This document shows positions 11,301-19,979 of a DNA stretch of 64,000 nucleotides, one piece after another. Under the pieces are notes generated by a model. It was not told the DNA's origin, did not search any database, and was given only the letters and a program-made list of their open reading frames with translations. This DNA comes from Pycnopodia helianthoides (taxonomy: Eukaryota; Echinodermata; Asteroidea; Forcipulatida; Asteriidae): contig CM063258.1 in the NCBI GenBank assembly GCA_032158295.1, positions 12,313,703 through 12,377,702 on the forward strand, in the 5' to 3' direction. Position 1 is the first letter of the stretch, and every line of letters begins with the position of its first letter. Both the position numbers and the translations under genes were made by a program.

Positions 11301-12940
11301 ATGTTTACCGTGGTTATCCCTGTGGTTTTTGGAGTCTTTTTCACACTCTAACTGTAAGCCAAGCAGCATTGCATTCAAATGGTAGGTTAAAATTTATGCT
11401 ACTGTATAACAACAAATTTGTTTGAGAAAAATCCTGTTTTGTGTGTGTATTCTCTCTTACATTTAGTTCATGCATTTTAAAGCAGCTAGAAGTACTAGAA
11501 GTAAGTAATGTAGAATTAAGTGCAAATCTGATTTGGTAAAACTGGCATACCAATTTAGTTGACATGTAGTCAGGGATCCTCTAGTTAAGAGATCTATTAT
11601 AATTATTACAGTTGACTCTCGTTAATACGAGCTCGTAAGATGCGAGACGCCGGTATACATGTGTACGAGGGTTTTTCACCAGTCCCCAACTGTCCCATGC
11701 ATGCTTTTATGTCTTAAAAAACGGAAGATACGAGCATGGTTGTACATGTACAAGGTATTTTAACGGTTGCGTGATGACAAATGTATTGTTTTTCATACTT
11801 TTGTATCGTGATTTGGAAATATTGTTGTGTAACAAAAGCTCACCGTTCAGTTAAGGTTCGGAAATTAAATTCTTGTTGCCAAACTATTTATACAGCTTCG
11901 TCCGATCCGAACACCATAAACATTTTGTTGGTAACTTACACTTGAAATACTACTTCCTTTGCACACTGGACAACTACCAACAAAAACAACAATAAGTGCT
12001 ACGCAGTACCGAATTGTTCAAATCATGGTCACAAGACCGGCAAGTTGACATCACTTTGCAATGATTGTGATCTTGAGTTATTGCAAAATATTATATTATT
12101 CTATGATTAATTAATCAATAAAAATGCATTTATAATATATATTTTTTTGTACTGGATGCTCGTAAGATCTGTACTAGGAAGCAAACCGCTCCGTTTTAGC
12201 CTACACACATGTGTAGTGTATGCACTAAGATGACATGTGTATATCTATAGCGTGCTGCGTTTAAGACGAGGTTCGGATAATACAAGGTTAATACGAGGCC
12301 AGTCCGGCGGACCTCGTATTAACAAGAGTCGACTGTACTTGTTTTTGTAACAATTTATTTGAAGTGAAAACATACATTAAGGATTATTTGTTTTGTCATG
12401 ATTGTAGATGTGGATGCTGATAGCAAGGAAGTACTCATTGCAATGAAAGGATACATGAAGTACTTCTTTGGATGTCGAGAGTGTAGTAACAACTTTGCAG
12501 AAGAAAGTGTCAGCCTGGATTCCAGTGTCGTTTCATTAGATGACTCAATATTGTGGCTATGGGAAACTCATAACCATGTCAATAAACGTTTGACTGGAGC
12601 TCTATCTGAAGATCCTCAATATCCCAAAGTACAGTTTCCATTAGAGTCTGAATGCCAGCCGTGCCATGATCCATTAAACCCTGGTCATTGGAAGACATCA
12701 GCTGTCTTACATTACCTAAAGGAGTTCTATAGTGTCAGTAATACAGACATGAAAGTAGAAAAGTTTAAAGATGTGAAGATTAATCAGAAAGTTACACTTG
12801 GATACTTCACAATGGGCATAAATACAACAGATATAAGTATGTGCCTGCTGCTTTACAGCATCTGTTCTATATTACTTCTTGTGATATGTATTTACATCAA
12901 TCATAGGAGAAAGAGGAAATACGTCAAGTACATACTTTGA
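2168..12940 (+). CDS. Quiescin sulfhydryl oxidase, 3' part of gene (3 exons)
   Basis: The joined exons 2168-2302, 11243-11381 and 12408-12940 encode the C-terminal 268 residues of a QSOX. This family oxidises cysteine pairs to disulfides in secretory-pathway proteins, passing electrons through a CxxC motif to FAD and then to oxygen. Visible hallmarks are YFPGR, the Erv-domain start WISCQGS with RGYPCGFW.LFHTL, the active-site CxxC in FFGCRECSNNF, the FAD-contacting WLWETHNHVNKRL, and a further CxxC (CQPCHD). A hydrophobic helix followed by the basic tail HRRKRKYVKYIL fits a type I membrane anchor as in long QSOX1. Phases at both junctions agree and an AATAAA follows the stop. The N-terminal half is missing from the window. 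The paralogue (QSOX1 or QSOX2) cannot be decided here. Confidence 0.9.
2372..2574. mobile_element. MITE-like element M, copy 1
   Basis: This 203-bp unit is bounded by the inverted ends ACAATCCCGGCCA and its complement TGGCCGGGATTGT. A near-identical copy lies at 5548-5760 and a partial one starts at 5302. Its interior carries GAACGCAGAAGACCGTGCAA and short G and C runs. It has no ORF. The target duplication is not clear. Confidence 0.75.
2575..2835. repeat. Repeat A with internal duplication and G tracts
   Basis: It starts CTGAAATTTTTTAAGCGTG and contains two diverged copies (about 2630-2725 and 2737-2835) of a block ending GGATGTTTTTGT plus a run of 10-13 G. The first part reappears in reverse complement at 5414-5547, so repeat A forms inverted arms around the transposase remnant. 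Confidence 0.7.
3120..3200 (-). repeat. Possible tRNA-derived SINE fragment
   Basis: Read on the minus strand, the segment contains GGTGTAATGGTTAAGAG, which resembles a tRNA A box, then a weak TCTTGAACCT where a B box would be. The match is degenerate and short. It is better viewed as a SINE relic than as a functional tRNA. Confidence 0.3.
4009..4133. repeat. 62-bp direct tandem duplication
   Basis: Two adjacent copies begin TTTGCTTAGCGCCAAA and end CACGCTCTGTACGA, with only a few differences. The duplication lies at the 3' end of the transposase ORF and supplies its last ~40 residues, so the natural C-terminus was overwritten or extended. Confidence 0.9.
4015..5244 (-). pseudogene. Tc1/mariner-type transposase, internally deleted
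   Basis: This 409-codon ORF has two N-terminal helix-turn-helix regions (around SGKSQREIAATCNVSRSSV and HVSDRTMRRAMNRLGFKYR). They are followed by a DDE core with the first aspartate in FYLDATSF and the second in FVQDGDPSQNSKAA. In Tc1-like enzymes a PPRSPDLNPIEN-type stretch follows. Here the sequence jumps from RDAMRN to IDAENIFKLVGDKLKKD, so roughly 15 residues before the third acidic position are missing. The last ~40 residues derive from a 62-bp tandem duplication. The frame is otherwise open, suggesting fairly recent decay. It lies in the large QSOX intron on the opposite strand and is flanked by inverted repeat A and element M. Whether those repeats are its own termini is uncertain. 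Confidence 0.82.
5302..5413. mobile_element. Partial element M
   Basis: It begins ACAATCCCGCGCAAAATGCT and follows the left half of element M up to a C-rich run, where it abuts inverted repeat A. The right terminus is absent. Confidence 0.65.
5414..5547. repeat. Inverted copy of repeat A
   Basis: This is the reverse complement of 2575-2712. Matching landmarks are ACAAAAACATCCTTGC, GGACATTCATAGTC and CACGCTGAAAGAATTTCAG. Its orientation is opposite to the left copy, across the transposase. Confidence 0.75.
5548..5760. mobile_element. MITE-like element M, copy 2
   Basis: This 213-bp unit starts ACAATCCCGCCC and ends GGCCGGGATTGT. It is collinear with the copy at 2372-2574, sharing GTTCCTATAACGTTACAATA and GAACGCAGAAGACCGTGCAA. 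A tRNA-like SINE joins its right end directly. Confidence 0.75.
5762..5890 (+). repeat. tRNA-derived SINE fragment
   Basis: It contains AGTTGGTAAGACATCTGCTC (A-box-like) and GGTCGTGGGTTCAAATCCC (B box), followed by a non-tRNA tail including GAAGTACTGAGTATACAGTG. The acceptor stem does not close and the tail is unrelated to a tRNA, so this is a SINE and not a tRNA gene. Confidence 0.7.
5891..7140. other. Intron sequence, no feature seen
   Basis: Part of the large QSOX intron. No recognisable exon, transposon protein or ordered repeat was found in it. Confidence 0.5.
7141..10287. repeat. 54-bp minisatellite, about 58 copies
   Basis: The unit runs GACTGAGCTGATGGGCTGTT, TTAGACTTGGTCTGTCTATT, then GTTGCTGTTATTTA and repeats every 54 bases for 3.1 kb. 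Common variants are GATGGGC versus GAAGGGC, GCTGTTTT versus GCTATTTT, CTATTG versus CTGTTG, and a distinct subtype with ATTCTTGCTGTTATTAAGAC. The variants recur in blocks, which points to multi-unit amplification. The period is divisible by three, so long open frames occur (for example an 18-residue peptide repeat on the minus strand near 9786-10244). The array is intronic in QSOX and these frames are not genes. Confidence 0.97.
10288..11242. other. Intron sequence, no feature seen
   Basis: AT-rich remainder of the QSOX intron between the minisatellite and the next exon. No repeat or coding signal was recognised. Confidence 0.5.
11243..11381 (+). CDS. QSOX exon: start of Erv/ALR domain
   Basis: Acceptor TTTCTTTACAG at 11242. 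The exon encodes HFLYFLENDVRWISCQGST, then RGYPCGFWSLFHTLTVSQAA, and ends AAT G|GTAGGT. The first frame after this acceptor is phase 0, matching the previous exon, and the last base gives phase 1. WISCQGS and RGYPC..W.LFHTLT are diagnostic of the QSOX flavin domain. A second AG at 11260-11261 would break the frame, so the upstream AG is preferred. Confidence 0.88.
11609..12335. mobile_element. pogo/Tigger-like MITE with TA target site
   Basis: The left end is CAGTTGACTCTCGTTAATAC. The right end read in reverse is CAGTCGACTCTTGTTAATAC, identical at 18 of 20 positions. TA lies immediately outside both ends (11607-11608 and 12336-12337). CAGTTGACTC-type termini and TA duplication are typical of pogo/Tigger elements. 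The 727-bp interior has no transposase frame, so it is non-autonomous. It sits in the last QSOX intron, ending about 70 bases before the final exon. Confidence 0.88.
12408..12940 (+). CDS. QSOX terminal exon: FAD site, CxxC motifs, TM anchor
   Basis: Acceptor ATTGTAG at 12407. The exon opens with two bases that complete the codon split after 11381. It encodes MKGYMKYFFGCRECSNNF with the redox CxxC, then WLWETHNHVNKRL, CQPCHD and WHP-region equivalents (HWKTSAVLHYLKEFY). A hydrophobic segment (about MCLLLYSICSILLLVICIYI) is followed by a basic cytosolic tail and a TGA stop. An upstream ATG in the intron would extend the frame, but the acceptor and phase rule it out as a start. Confidence 0.92.
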
Positions 12941-13017
12941 ACTGACTGTAAGACTGTGTCACAGTACTCCAGCCTTGTTATTTTACATGTTTTAAAACTA
13001 AATATTATTTTTGCCAA

Positions 13018-13023
13018 AATAAA
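13018..13023 (+). terminator. Poly(A) signal of QSOX
   Basis: A canonical AATAAA lies 78 bases after the QSOX stop codon, in an AT-rich 3' UTR. This gives a short 3' UTR of roughly 100 bases. Confidence 0.7.
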
Positions 13024-13029
13024 GTTTAA

Positions 13030-14565
13030 ACATTGTTAGGATTAAGAAGTAGCCTGAAACAGTCAATATGATGCAACATAAAAGCACATGCAATACTTAT
13101 GGGTTGATTAGCATCACATTTTTTGTTGCTTAATATATGGTTTTGTATTAAAAAAAACATGATACTTACTCGTTTGTTATGTTATTAGTTATTACCATTT
13201 AATGCATTCTTTAAAAATTGTATTATCCATTTCAATATCTCCTGGTGGGGTGCTTTGGTGATGTAGACCTAGGCATCGAATGACAATGTACATGCACATG
13301 ACACAGTGACAGTTTACATTTCTGATCATGTAGCTCTTGTACTTTCACTGCAGTCGTCCAAATCCGTTGGTAGTTTAGACCTGATGGGAATCTGTACAAA
13401 CTGCCACCATCTTTAGTATAGTGTTGCAACCAGCAACAGTTACACCTTGAAGGTATTTTCAACACAAGAAAAGCTAAATATCAAGAGATTTGTTTCTATG
13501 TCTGCATCACAAATTTGCCTGCTTTCATTGGCGCAGGTTTCACCTAAAATGCTATTTTATTTTATTTATTTATTTATTTATTTGTTTATTTATTTTACTT
13601 ATTTTTATTAATTTTGAGGGGGTTAGGGGGTTGTGAACAGGATATAAAGCTATAAATTTGGAACAAATTTGCATATATATAGGTTAGTAAGTGCGTATTT
13701 TATAATTACTAGGTTATTTTGCTCAAAACCAGTGAAATGCTTTTGCAGAAGGGGTTTAAATTGGTCCAAATTGTTTGTCACTCCATTGTTTTGGACTGGC
13801 ATTTCACTAATCTTTGTCTGTTTTCATGTGAAATGAGACCAACCTCTCTCATGAGATACATGCCAGTAGCTGAGAAAGTTTGACGTTTAACTCATCTATC
13901 AAGCAAATGTACCACCACAATAATAGATGTACAATTTATTCACAGATAAAAGTAATGTAAATGTGTTAAATCAAGAAGACAATTTATATGTTTTTTTATG
14001 TATTACTTTAAGGAAACCACCTGATATGAATAAATTTGATTAAAAGTACACTCAGTTCAGTGAAAAGCCACGCAAACGTCATTGGTAAGCATTCCCACAT
14101 AATCATCATGAAAATCAATGTTATGATTGAGGTCATGTTAAAGGAAGTAAGGAGCACATGTTCTAACAGTTGTAGTAATGTGTGTAGATGATGTGCGCAT
14201 GTAATAGTGACATCACTTGAGGAGAAGGGTTTATTGTTGCTTTGATGTTGGTCCATCCATCCTCATGACGTCCATGATTTATCAACGTAACCATTTTGTT
14301 ATGGTACAAAAAAGCAAGTTATTTTTGAAGGATGTGTGCCATGTTTCTGAGAATAAACAGACAGCAAAATTACTGAATAGCTTGGTCAATTATTGAGTTC
14401 TAGTATCATTTATTGATTAAAACCTGTAATGTCAGAAAAATTTATTGTAGCATTTTATTGTGAACAATTTGGTACACATCCAATGTGGAGGGGACCAGTC
14501 AACCAGATTGCTCCATGTCTACAGTAATGTTTCTTTTAGAAATCCTGATATTTTAAGAACAGGTA
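13030..14565. other. Intergenic sequence with TTTA microsatellite
   Basis: No gene was recognised. A (TTTA)n-like tract lies at about 13552-13608. The rest shows no ordered structure. Confidence 0.5.
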
Positions 14566-14870
14566 TGACGACCAAGGAAGAGGTATTTGTTGTAATTTTT
14601 GTTGACTAGGGAAGAGATATTAAGCATTTATTTTGACCAAAGAAGAGGTCTTTGCTGACATTTTTTATTGAATGAGGAAGAGGTCTTTGTTGACATTTAT
14701 GTTGACCAAGGAAGAAGTCTTGGTCAACATACCTTTTTCTTAAAATATCACAAAGACATTTGTCAACATAAATGTCAACAAAGACTACTTCCTTTAAATA
14801 TCAAGATAAAGGCTTGTTCCTTGGCATTTATATTGACCAAGGAAGAAGTCTTTGTTAAAACTTAGTTCGA
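14566..14870. repeat. Degenerate repeat of GACCAAGGAAGAGGTCTTTG units
   Basis: Imperfect units of about 30-50 bases contain GACCAAGGAAGAGGTCTTTG followed by TTGACATTTATGTTGACC. Part of the block (about 14722-14800) runs as the reverse complement (TTGGTCAACAT, then TTTGTCAACATAAATGTCAA), so local foldback is possible. Confidence 0.7.
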
Positions 14871-14959
14871 CCAGAAGTGTTAAAAACACAATCAATAGTA
14901 CTTACAGTACTTACAATAGTACTTACAGTTGTAAGTACTATCCAAAAGTTAACTGTTGA

Positions 14960-15135
14960 TGATAACCATACATGTAGCTCTTTCAGTTGAATGGCTTCTG
15001 TTTGGCACCACAAACAAAGATATTGACAAATTGGGGAGAACACCATAATTAGGGCTAGATAGTTGAAATGGCAGAGCACCAGCACATTAATCCAGAGGTT
15101 GTAGGTTCAATTCCTATTTTGGTCAAATTTGTTTG
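14960..15135 (+). repeat. tRNA-derived SINE, type 2
   Basis: It reads AATGGCTTCTG, then ACAAAGATATTGACAAATTG, then GGGCTAGATAGTTGAAATGG, then a B-box-like GGTTGTAGGTTCAATTCC. The same order appears in reverse at 27125-27265 and 34380-34560, and the head alone at 50260-50345. The conserved 5' extension ahead of the tRNA-like head shows these are copies of one family. Confidence 0.8.
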
Positions 15136-16010
15136 GTCACCCCAAGAAAAGAATTACATATAAATATAATTCCATGTGGCATACTACATATAAAAGAAGA
15201 ATTGCAGTGTTGCATCCAGTGTTGCTAAGAAATATTTACTAGGTACCATGGATACCACGCTCATAATCTTGCTTTACTGTGCACAGTAGTTATGAAATAA
15301 CAATTCTGCTTGTGGAAGTTCCATAATCAAAAACTTACAGGCGTTAATGAAGTAGTCGTATTAAACCATCAAAACTGTCTGGTGAATCTAGGCTCACATT
15401 TGTTGCAATGAGTTTGCACACTACACCATACTGAATCAATTGAAATATTGCTCAGAAATTAAGATTAATATGGCCAAGTCATCTTAAAATGAATTTGTCA
15501 TTCTAAATTAATCTGGTCAAATAATTTGAATGAAAGAGTCGAATGGGTAAAATTACTTATGCAACATGAAGCAACTATGTTTTCCAAAATTTTTATAAGA
15601 AAGATAAAGTTGTCATTTTGAAGAAACAAACATTATACATGTAGTAGGATCTGAGGTTTGCTCACCAGAAACTGTTGAGTTACATGTACATATACCATGA
15701 CTATCTCTTATTAAAGATATACAGTAAGGCAATTGTTCAAAGAAAATATTGATATGCGTTGAGAAAAATACGTTGACATCCAAACAACAGTTTAATGATC
15801 ACCTTGGATAGAACTACTCCATAAGGAATCACAATTCACTTGTTTTATTATTTAGGTACATACATGATACCGTACAGATAGTTCAGACACCCCTGCTCAG
15901 CCCCCCCCCCTAACTATAAATATCATTAAGTAATTTATTAAATCTTATGGCAAAAAACCCCTTTTTGACAGCAGTCAGGTTTTGGTAAGGGGAACACAGT
16001 AACAAGCAAG
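15136..16010. other. Intergenic, nothing recognised
   Basis: No gene, transposon end or tandem array was identified in this AT-rich stretch. Confidence 0.5.
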
Positions 16011-16256
16011 ACAGTACATGTACCTTGTGAATGCAGGAAGGTACACATTGGAGAGACTGACCGAAACATCTCAACACAAATAAAGAAAACCAAGGACACG
16101 GCAGACAAGGGCACGTGAAGAAATCAGCCACCATCAAACATTCACACAAACATGACAAACAAGATCTCCACAGCAACTGGAACATGCCAAGCTCATCACC
16201 TGTCTCCTTCTGGCACCAATGCAGAACCAGGGAGACCATCTTCATCAACGACATCT
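16011..16256 (+). pseudogene. Decayed GIY-YIG domain of a Penelope-like retroelement
   Basis: One frame reads VHVPCECRKVHIGETDRNIS and stops at TGA 16116-16118. A second frame continues SATIKHSHKHDKQDLHSNW and ends with TRETIFINDI before TAG. Together these match the order of a Penelope-type endonuclease: C.CG..YIGET.R, then SA...H...H..DW, then RE..I. The frameshift and stop make it non-functional. No reverse transcriptase was seen upstream, so the copy is 5' truncated, as most Penelope insertions are. Confidence 0.72.
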
Positions 16257-17505
16257 AGTCACTACTCAAGCCCACTTTTCCAGCCGGCCGCAGCTCAGCA
16301 TAGCACTGACACACTTCCAATGCAAACACACTTTGCCAAAAGACAACACTCGTGCATCACCAGACAAGCAGCACTCCGAAACTTCCTTCCCAAACCTGCA
16401 TCCCTCCAGCAATACTAAAGTTTACTACTAATAGTTACTTCTTATAGCCCCACACACTTTGTTAACAATAGTATGAAAATAAGTAATGACGAAGATGTCG
16501 CAAATCATTGTACATATGTACATATTGGTACTAGTACGGTAACTACATGCACCATAATCTGAACACTCTTTCCAGCACAGCTTTAAAAGTAGCTTAAGTA
16601 CATGTACATACATGTACATCAAAATATGTAAGCACGACATCAGAAATTATGGACCCATAGTTTGGGTTTGCTATAAAGTTAGTATAAAAATGCACTATCT
16701 GTTTTATTGACAACCAAATCACAGTATGACATAATTTGAAGATAGGGCCATAAATTCTATCCGTCAGATAAACAATTGAGCGTTTTTTAAAAGCCTGTTG
16801 GGTGTGACACAACGCTACATAAGAACTCTGTGTTAAATGTTATTATTGTATTGCTCAATTAAATTGTCTGAGTCCTTCGCCACTATTGACTAAAATCAAT
16901 ATTCTTATTAATAAACTAGGCCAGTTTAAAAACCAGGACATAAATGTTCATGGTTTGCATCTGGATTGGTCTAGGATCTACATGTACTTAACAAACTCCT
17001 AACAGTCTGTTTGAATCCCCCTGATAAAAATATCTCCTAAAAAGTTCCACAAGGGAAATAAAATAATAAACATTGAAATAGAAAATAACAAAAGACTAAA
17101 ATGTACTGTATTCACTGTTTTATTTTCAGGTTATTTTCTGTCAGTCCGCCTTGTTGGACACACATCCGTTTGCTGAAATGTACTACAGTTATTGAGACTT
17201 TAGGTTGGCATGTTTTTAATAGACAGTTGCATCCCTGTTCTTTTACTGGGCCCCAAAAGTCCCTGAAGTTAAAAGTGAATAAAGAGGCTCGAGTTAGATA
17301 ATGTTAAATAGTACCTTTAGCAACCAATCATGATCTGCAGTAATGTCCAGCAGAAAGCTCCCTTCTTCTGGAGATCGTGCGAGTATAAAAAAGAATTAAC
17401 CAATAAAATAGGCCTTCTCATTAAAAACCTTTGCACTAAATCCAGGGGAAAGTAGCCAGGAATAGCCTCAGATTGCACCACAGAGCAGCTACAATCAACA
17501 ATTTT
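16257..17505. other. Intergenic, no gene recognised
   Basis: Only short ORFs without family features. Several self-complementary ATGTACAT-type hexamers occur near 16600. Confidence 0.45.
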
Positions 17506-17539
17506 CTAGTGACCTAGAGCGACTGCTCTAGGTCACTAG
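17506..17539. repeat. Perfect 15-bp hairpin with 4-nt loop
   Basis: CTAGTGACCTAGAGC, loop GACT, then its exact reverse complement GCTCTAGGTCACTAG. It is an isolated palindrome with no oligo-T track after it. Confidence 0.9.
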
Positions 17540-19708
17540 GGACTCCCGGGCTCATGCTGAAAGGTTTCCCCCTCCTCCCTTTCACTAACCCTCTGGTTTC
17601 AAAGTTAGAGATCCCCGTTTGTCAAAGTGGAAAGGATTTTTCTAGGTCATAGTCAAGGGGAGGCTTGTGTGTTCTAGCATAGAGCAAGGGCTTCTATGTA
17701 GTAGTTTTTGGCCATGGAGGGACTTGGTTTCTTGTATCAGATTCTGAGATCAGCATGACCAATGAGTTTGAGCTTCTTACATGCTTGGTATTAGGTCCTC
17801 TGTTAACTTCTAGTGGTTGAAACCGGAAGTGCCTTGTAATTTAAAAATTTAATTGTTTTTGAATTGCTTTCAACGATGTTGTAGTCCAGTAAGATCTTAA
17901 TTTAAAAAAAAGGTACCTTTGACGTCATAAAAATAGCGGAAGAATAAATACAACTCAAAATGTAGTTTTAATTGATGTCTGTGGCAAAGTTTACAGCAAA
18001 TATTTCAAAATTGGTATCAAAATGACCTTTATGCAGACAATGCATAGTGTGTTTCAAATTGATGATGTCCTCACGTGTCACATGACCTCACATTATAGGT
18101 GCACTTTTTGGAGACACGTATGTACCGAAGTACAAGTCTGATTGGGTTGAACCTCCGGTATGTGTTCAGATCATAGAGCCATGTTCTAGTGAAAATTCAG
18201 ATGATGTCATGATTACGTCACCACATGATTTACAACAATTAAAAAAATGTTTTTACCACTTCATTTACTTAACTTCATTACAAACATGCTCAAAGAAAAC
18301 CAAACGGCGCTGCTTTTTTGTTTTAATGTCAACGTAAATGCAAATGCGAGCTGCAGAGTCCGCCTGGTAATCCATGCATCACAGTGAGCAGGCTGGGATT
18401 GGCAGTTGCCATCACACACAACACATCCTGCATATACAGTACATGCAACAGGTTTAAAGTCCATCACTGTTTGGCTGTTGATCACTATCCATTTTTAGTA
18501 GTTCTGAAAAACGTTCCTCATGAGTTCAACAATTTTGTGCTTTAACTGAAAGGTGGAATTGGAAAAGCCATTTGTTTTGTTTAGAAACAGACACAAGTTC
18601 TAGTTGATGTTGAAATTGTTCATCAAAGAATTTTGGCACTTAATATACATGTATTTTACTTGGAATATTTCAGATAGTTAGTTTGACTGTTGAAGATATC
18701 AAGTATCTAGTGTTTTCATTGCAGTTTAGCCTTGGGTGATGTGGTTGTTGATTGGTGTGGGTCAGTCACAGTAACATTGTCTGTAAAACTAAGATCATTG
18801 AATATCATTAACTGATTGGTATTAATCAGATTTATAATCATGAGCTGAGCTTAATCCCCTTGGCTGACACCATCAGAATCTACAGATCTGCTTATACCGC
18901 TGTACTGTGTTGAAAAGTGTACTGTGTGTATGTCATAGTATGTGTATATAATAGTAGTGATTAACATTTTTGGACAATATCAAATTTCTGATTTATACTA
19001 ATTTGGTCATAATGATGATGCACATTAATATTGGAAGACATATCCATGCTACAAGAAATACAAATTTAATACTCAATGCAATTTTAGTCAATCTTGTTTG
19101 TAATTATGACTTTATGACATAAATATATTTGAATAAATGCAATACATTTGAGTTAATGTTGTATTTATTTACTTTATGTTTGCTTTATGTTTTGCATTTT
19201 GAGAAAGATTGTTTGTGACAATCTTCAACTAAACGTTTACAAATATTTACAGAGTTTAAAGATGAAATGTTTTCTGTTTCAAATAATTCATTCAGCAGTC
19301 AACACTAAGCCACTACACACACACACACACACACACACGCAAATGTGTAATGACCTCCAATCGTGGACCCTCCTTTGTTCAACTCTTTGTCCTGACAAAC
19401 GTGGACCCCATTGTTTTCCTTTGTGATAACAAACGTGGACCTATTGTCCCTTTTGTTAAAGTCCTCGGTTTGAATGTCACTACAAACTCACGCATACATC
19501 CCTACATACACGCACACATACATGTGTATGAAGCCTGCAATCACTTTGTTTCATACAGCATTTTGACGTTGGTAACACAAAGTGACCTATCTTATCCACA
19601 GCCAAAAATCCTGTGTTTGAAGAAAATTGCAATTTAAGTTGCACTATTTTTCAAGCTGTTGTTTCGAAGTTGTCTGCTCACTGTTTAAAAAATTTTTTTT
19701 TAGACACT
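17540..19708. other. Intergenic, with one dispersed repeat and a CA tract
   Basis: Contains the first copy of a ~119-bp repeat (18729-18848) and a (CA)n run at about 19315-19338. No gene was recognised. Confidence 0.5.
18729..18848. repeat. Dispersed direct repeat, copy 1
   Basis: It carries TGGGTGATGTGGTTGTTGAT, GGTCAGTCACAGTAACATTG and ATTAATCAGATTTATAAT. The copy at 21548-21667 has the same orientation and differs at only a few positions. No terminal structure is evident. Confidence 0.88.
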
Positions 19709-19978
19709 GTACAAACCACTGCTGTGTACAAACCACTGCTGTGTACAAACCACTGCTGTGTACAAACCACTGCTGTGTACAAACCGCTGACTGCTGTGTA
19801 CAAACCACTGCTGTGTACAAACCACTGCTGTGTACAAACCACTGCTGTGTACAAACCACTGGCATGTGTACAAACCACTGCTGTGTACAAACCACTGCTG
19901 TGTACAAACCACTGCTGTGTACAAACCACTGCTGTGTACAAACCACTGCTGTGTACAAACCACTGCTGTGTACAAACC
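19709..19978. repeat. 17-bp satellite, about 15 copies
   Basis: Unit TGCTGTGTACAAACCAC repeated head to tail with two small insertions (near 19787 and 19860). All frames stay open on both strands because the unit lacks stops in several phases. This produces spurious ORFs of 90-129 codons. Confidence 0.96.
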
Positions 19979-19979
19979 A

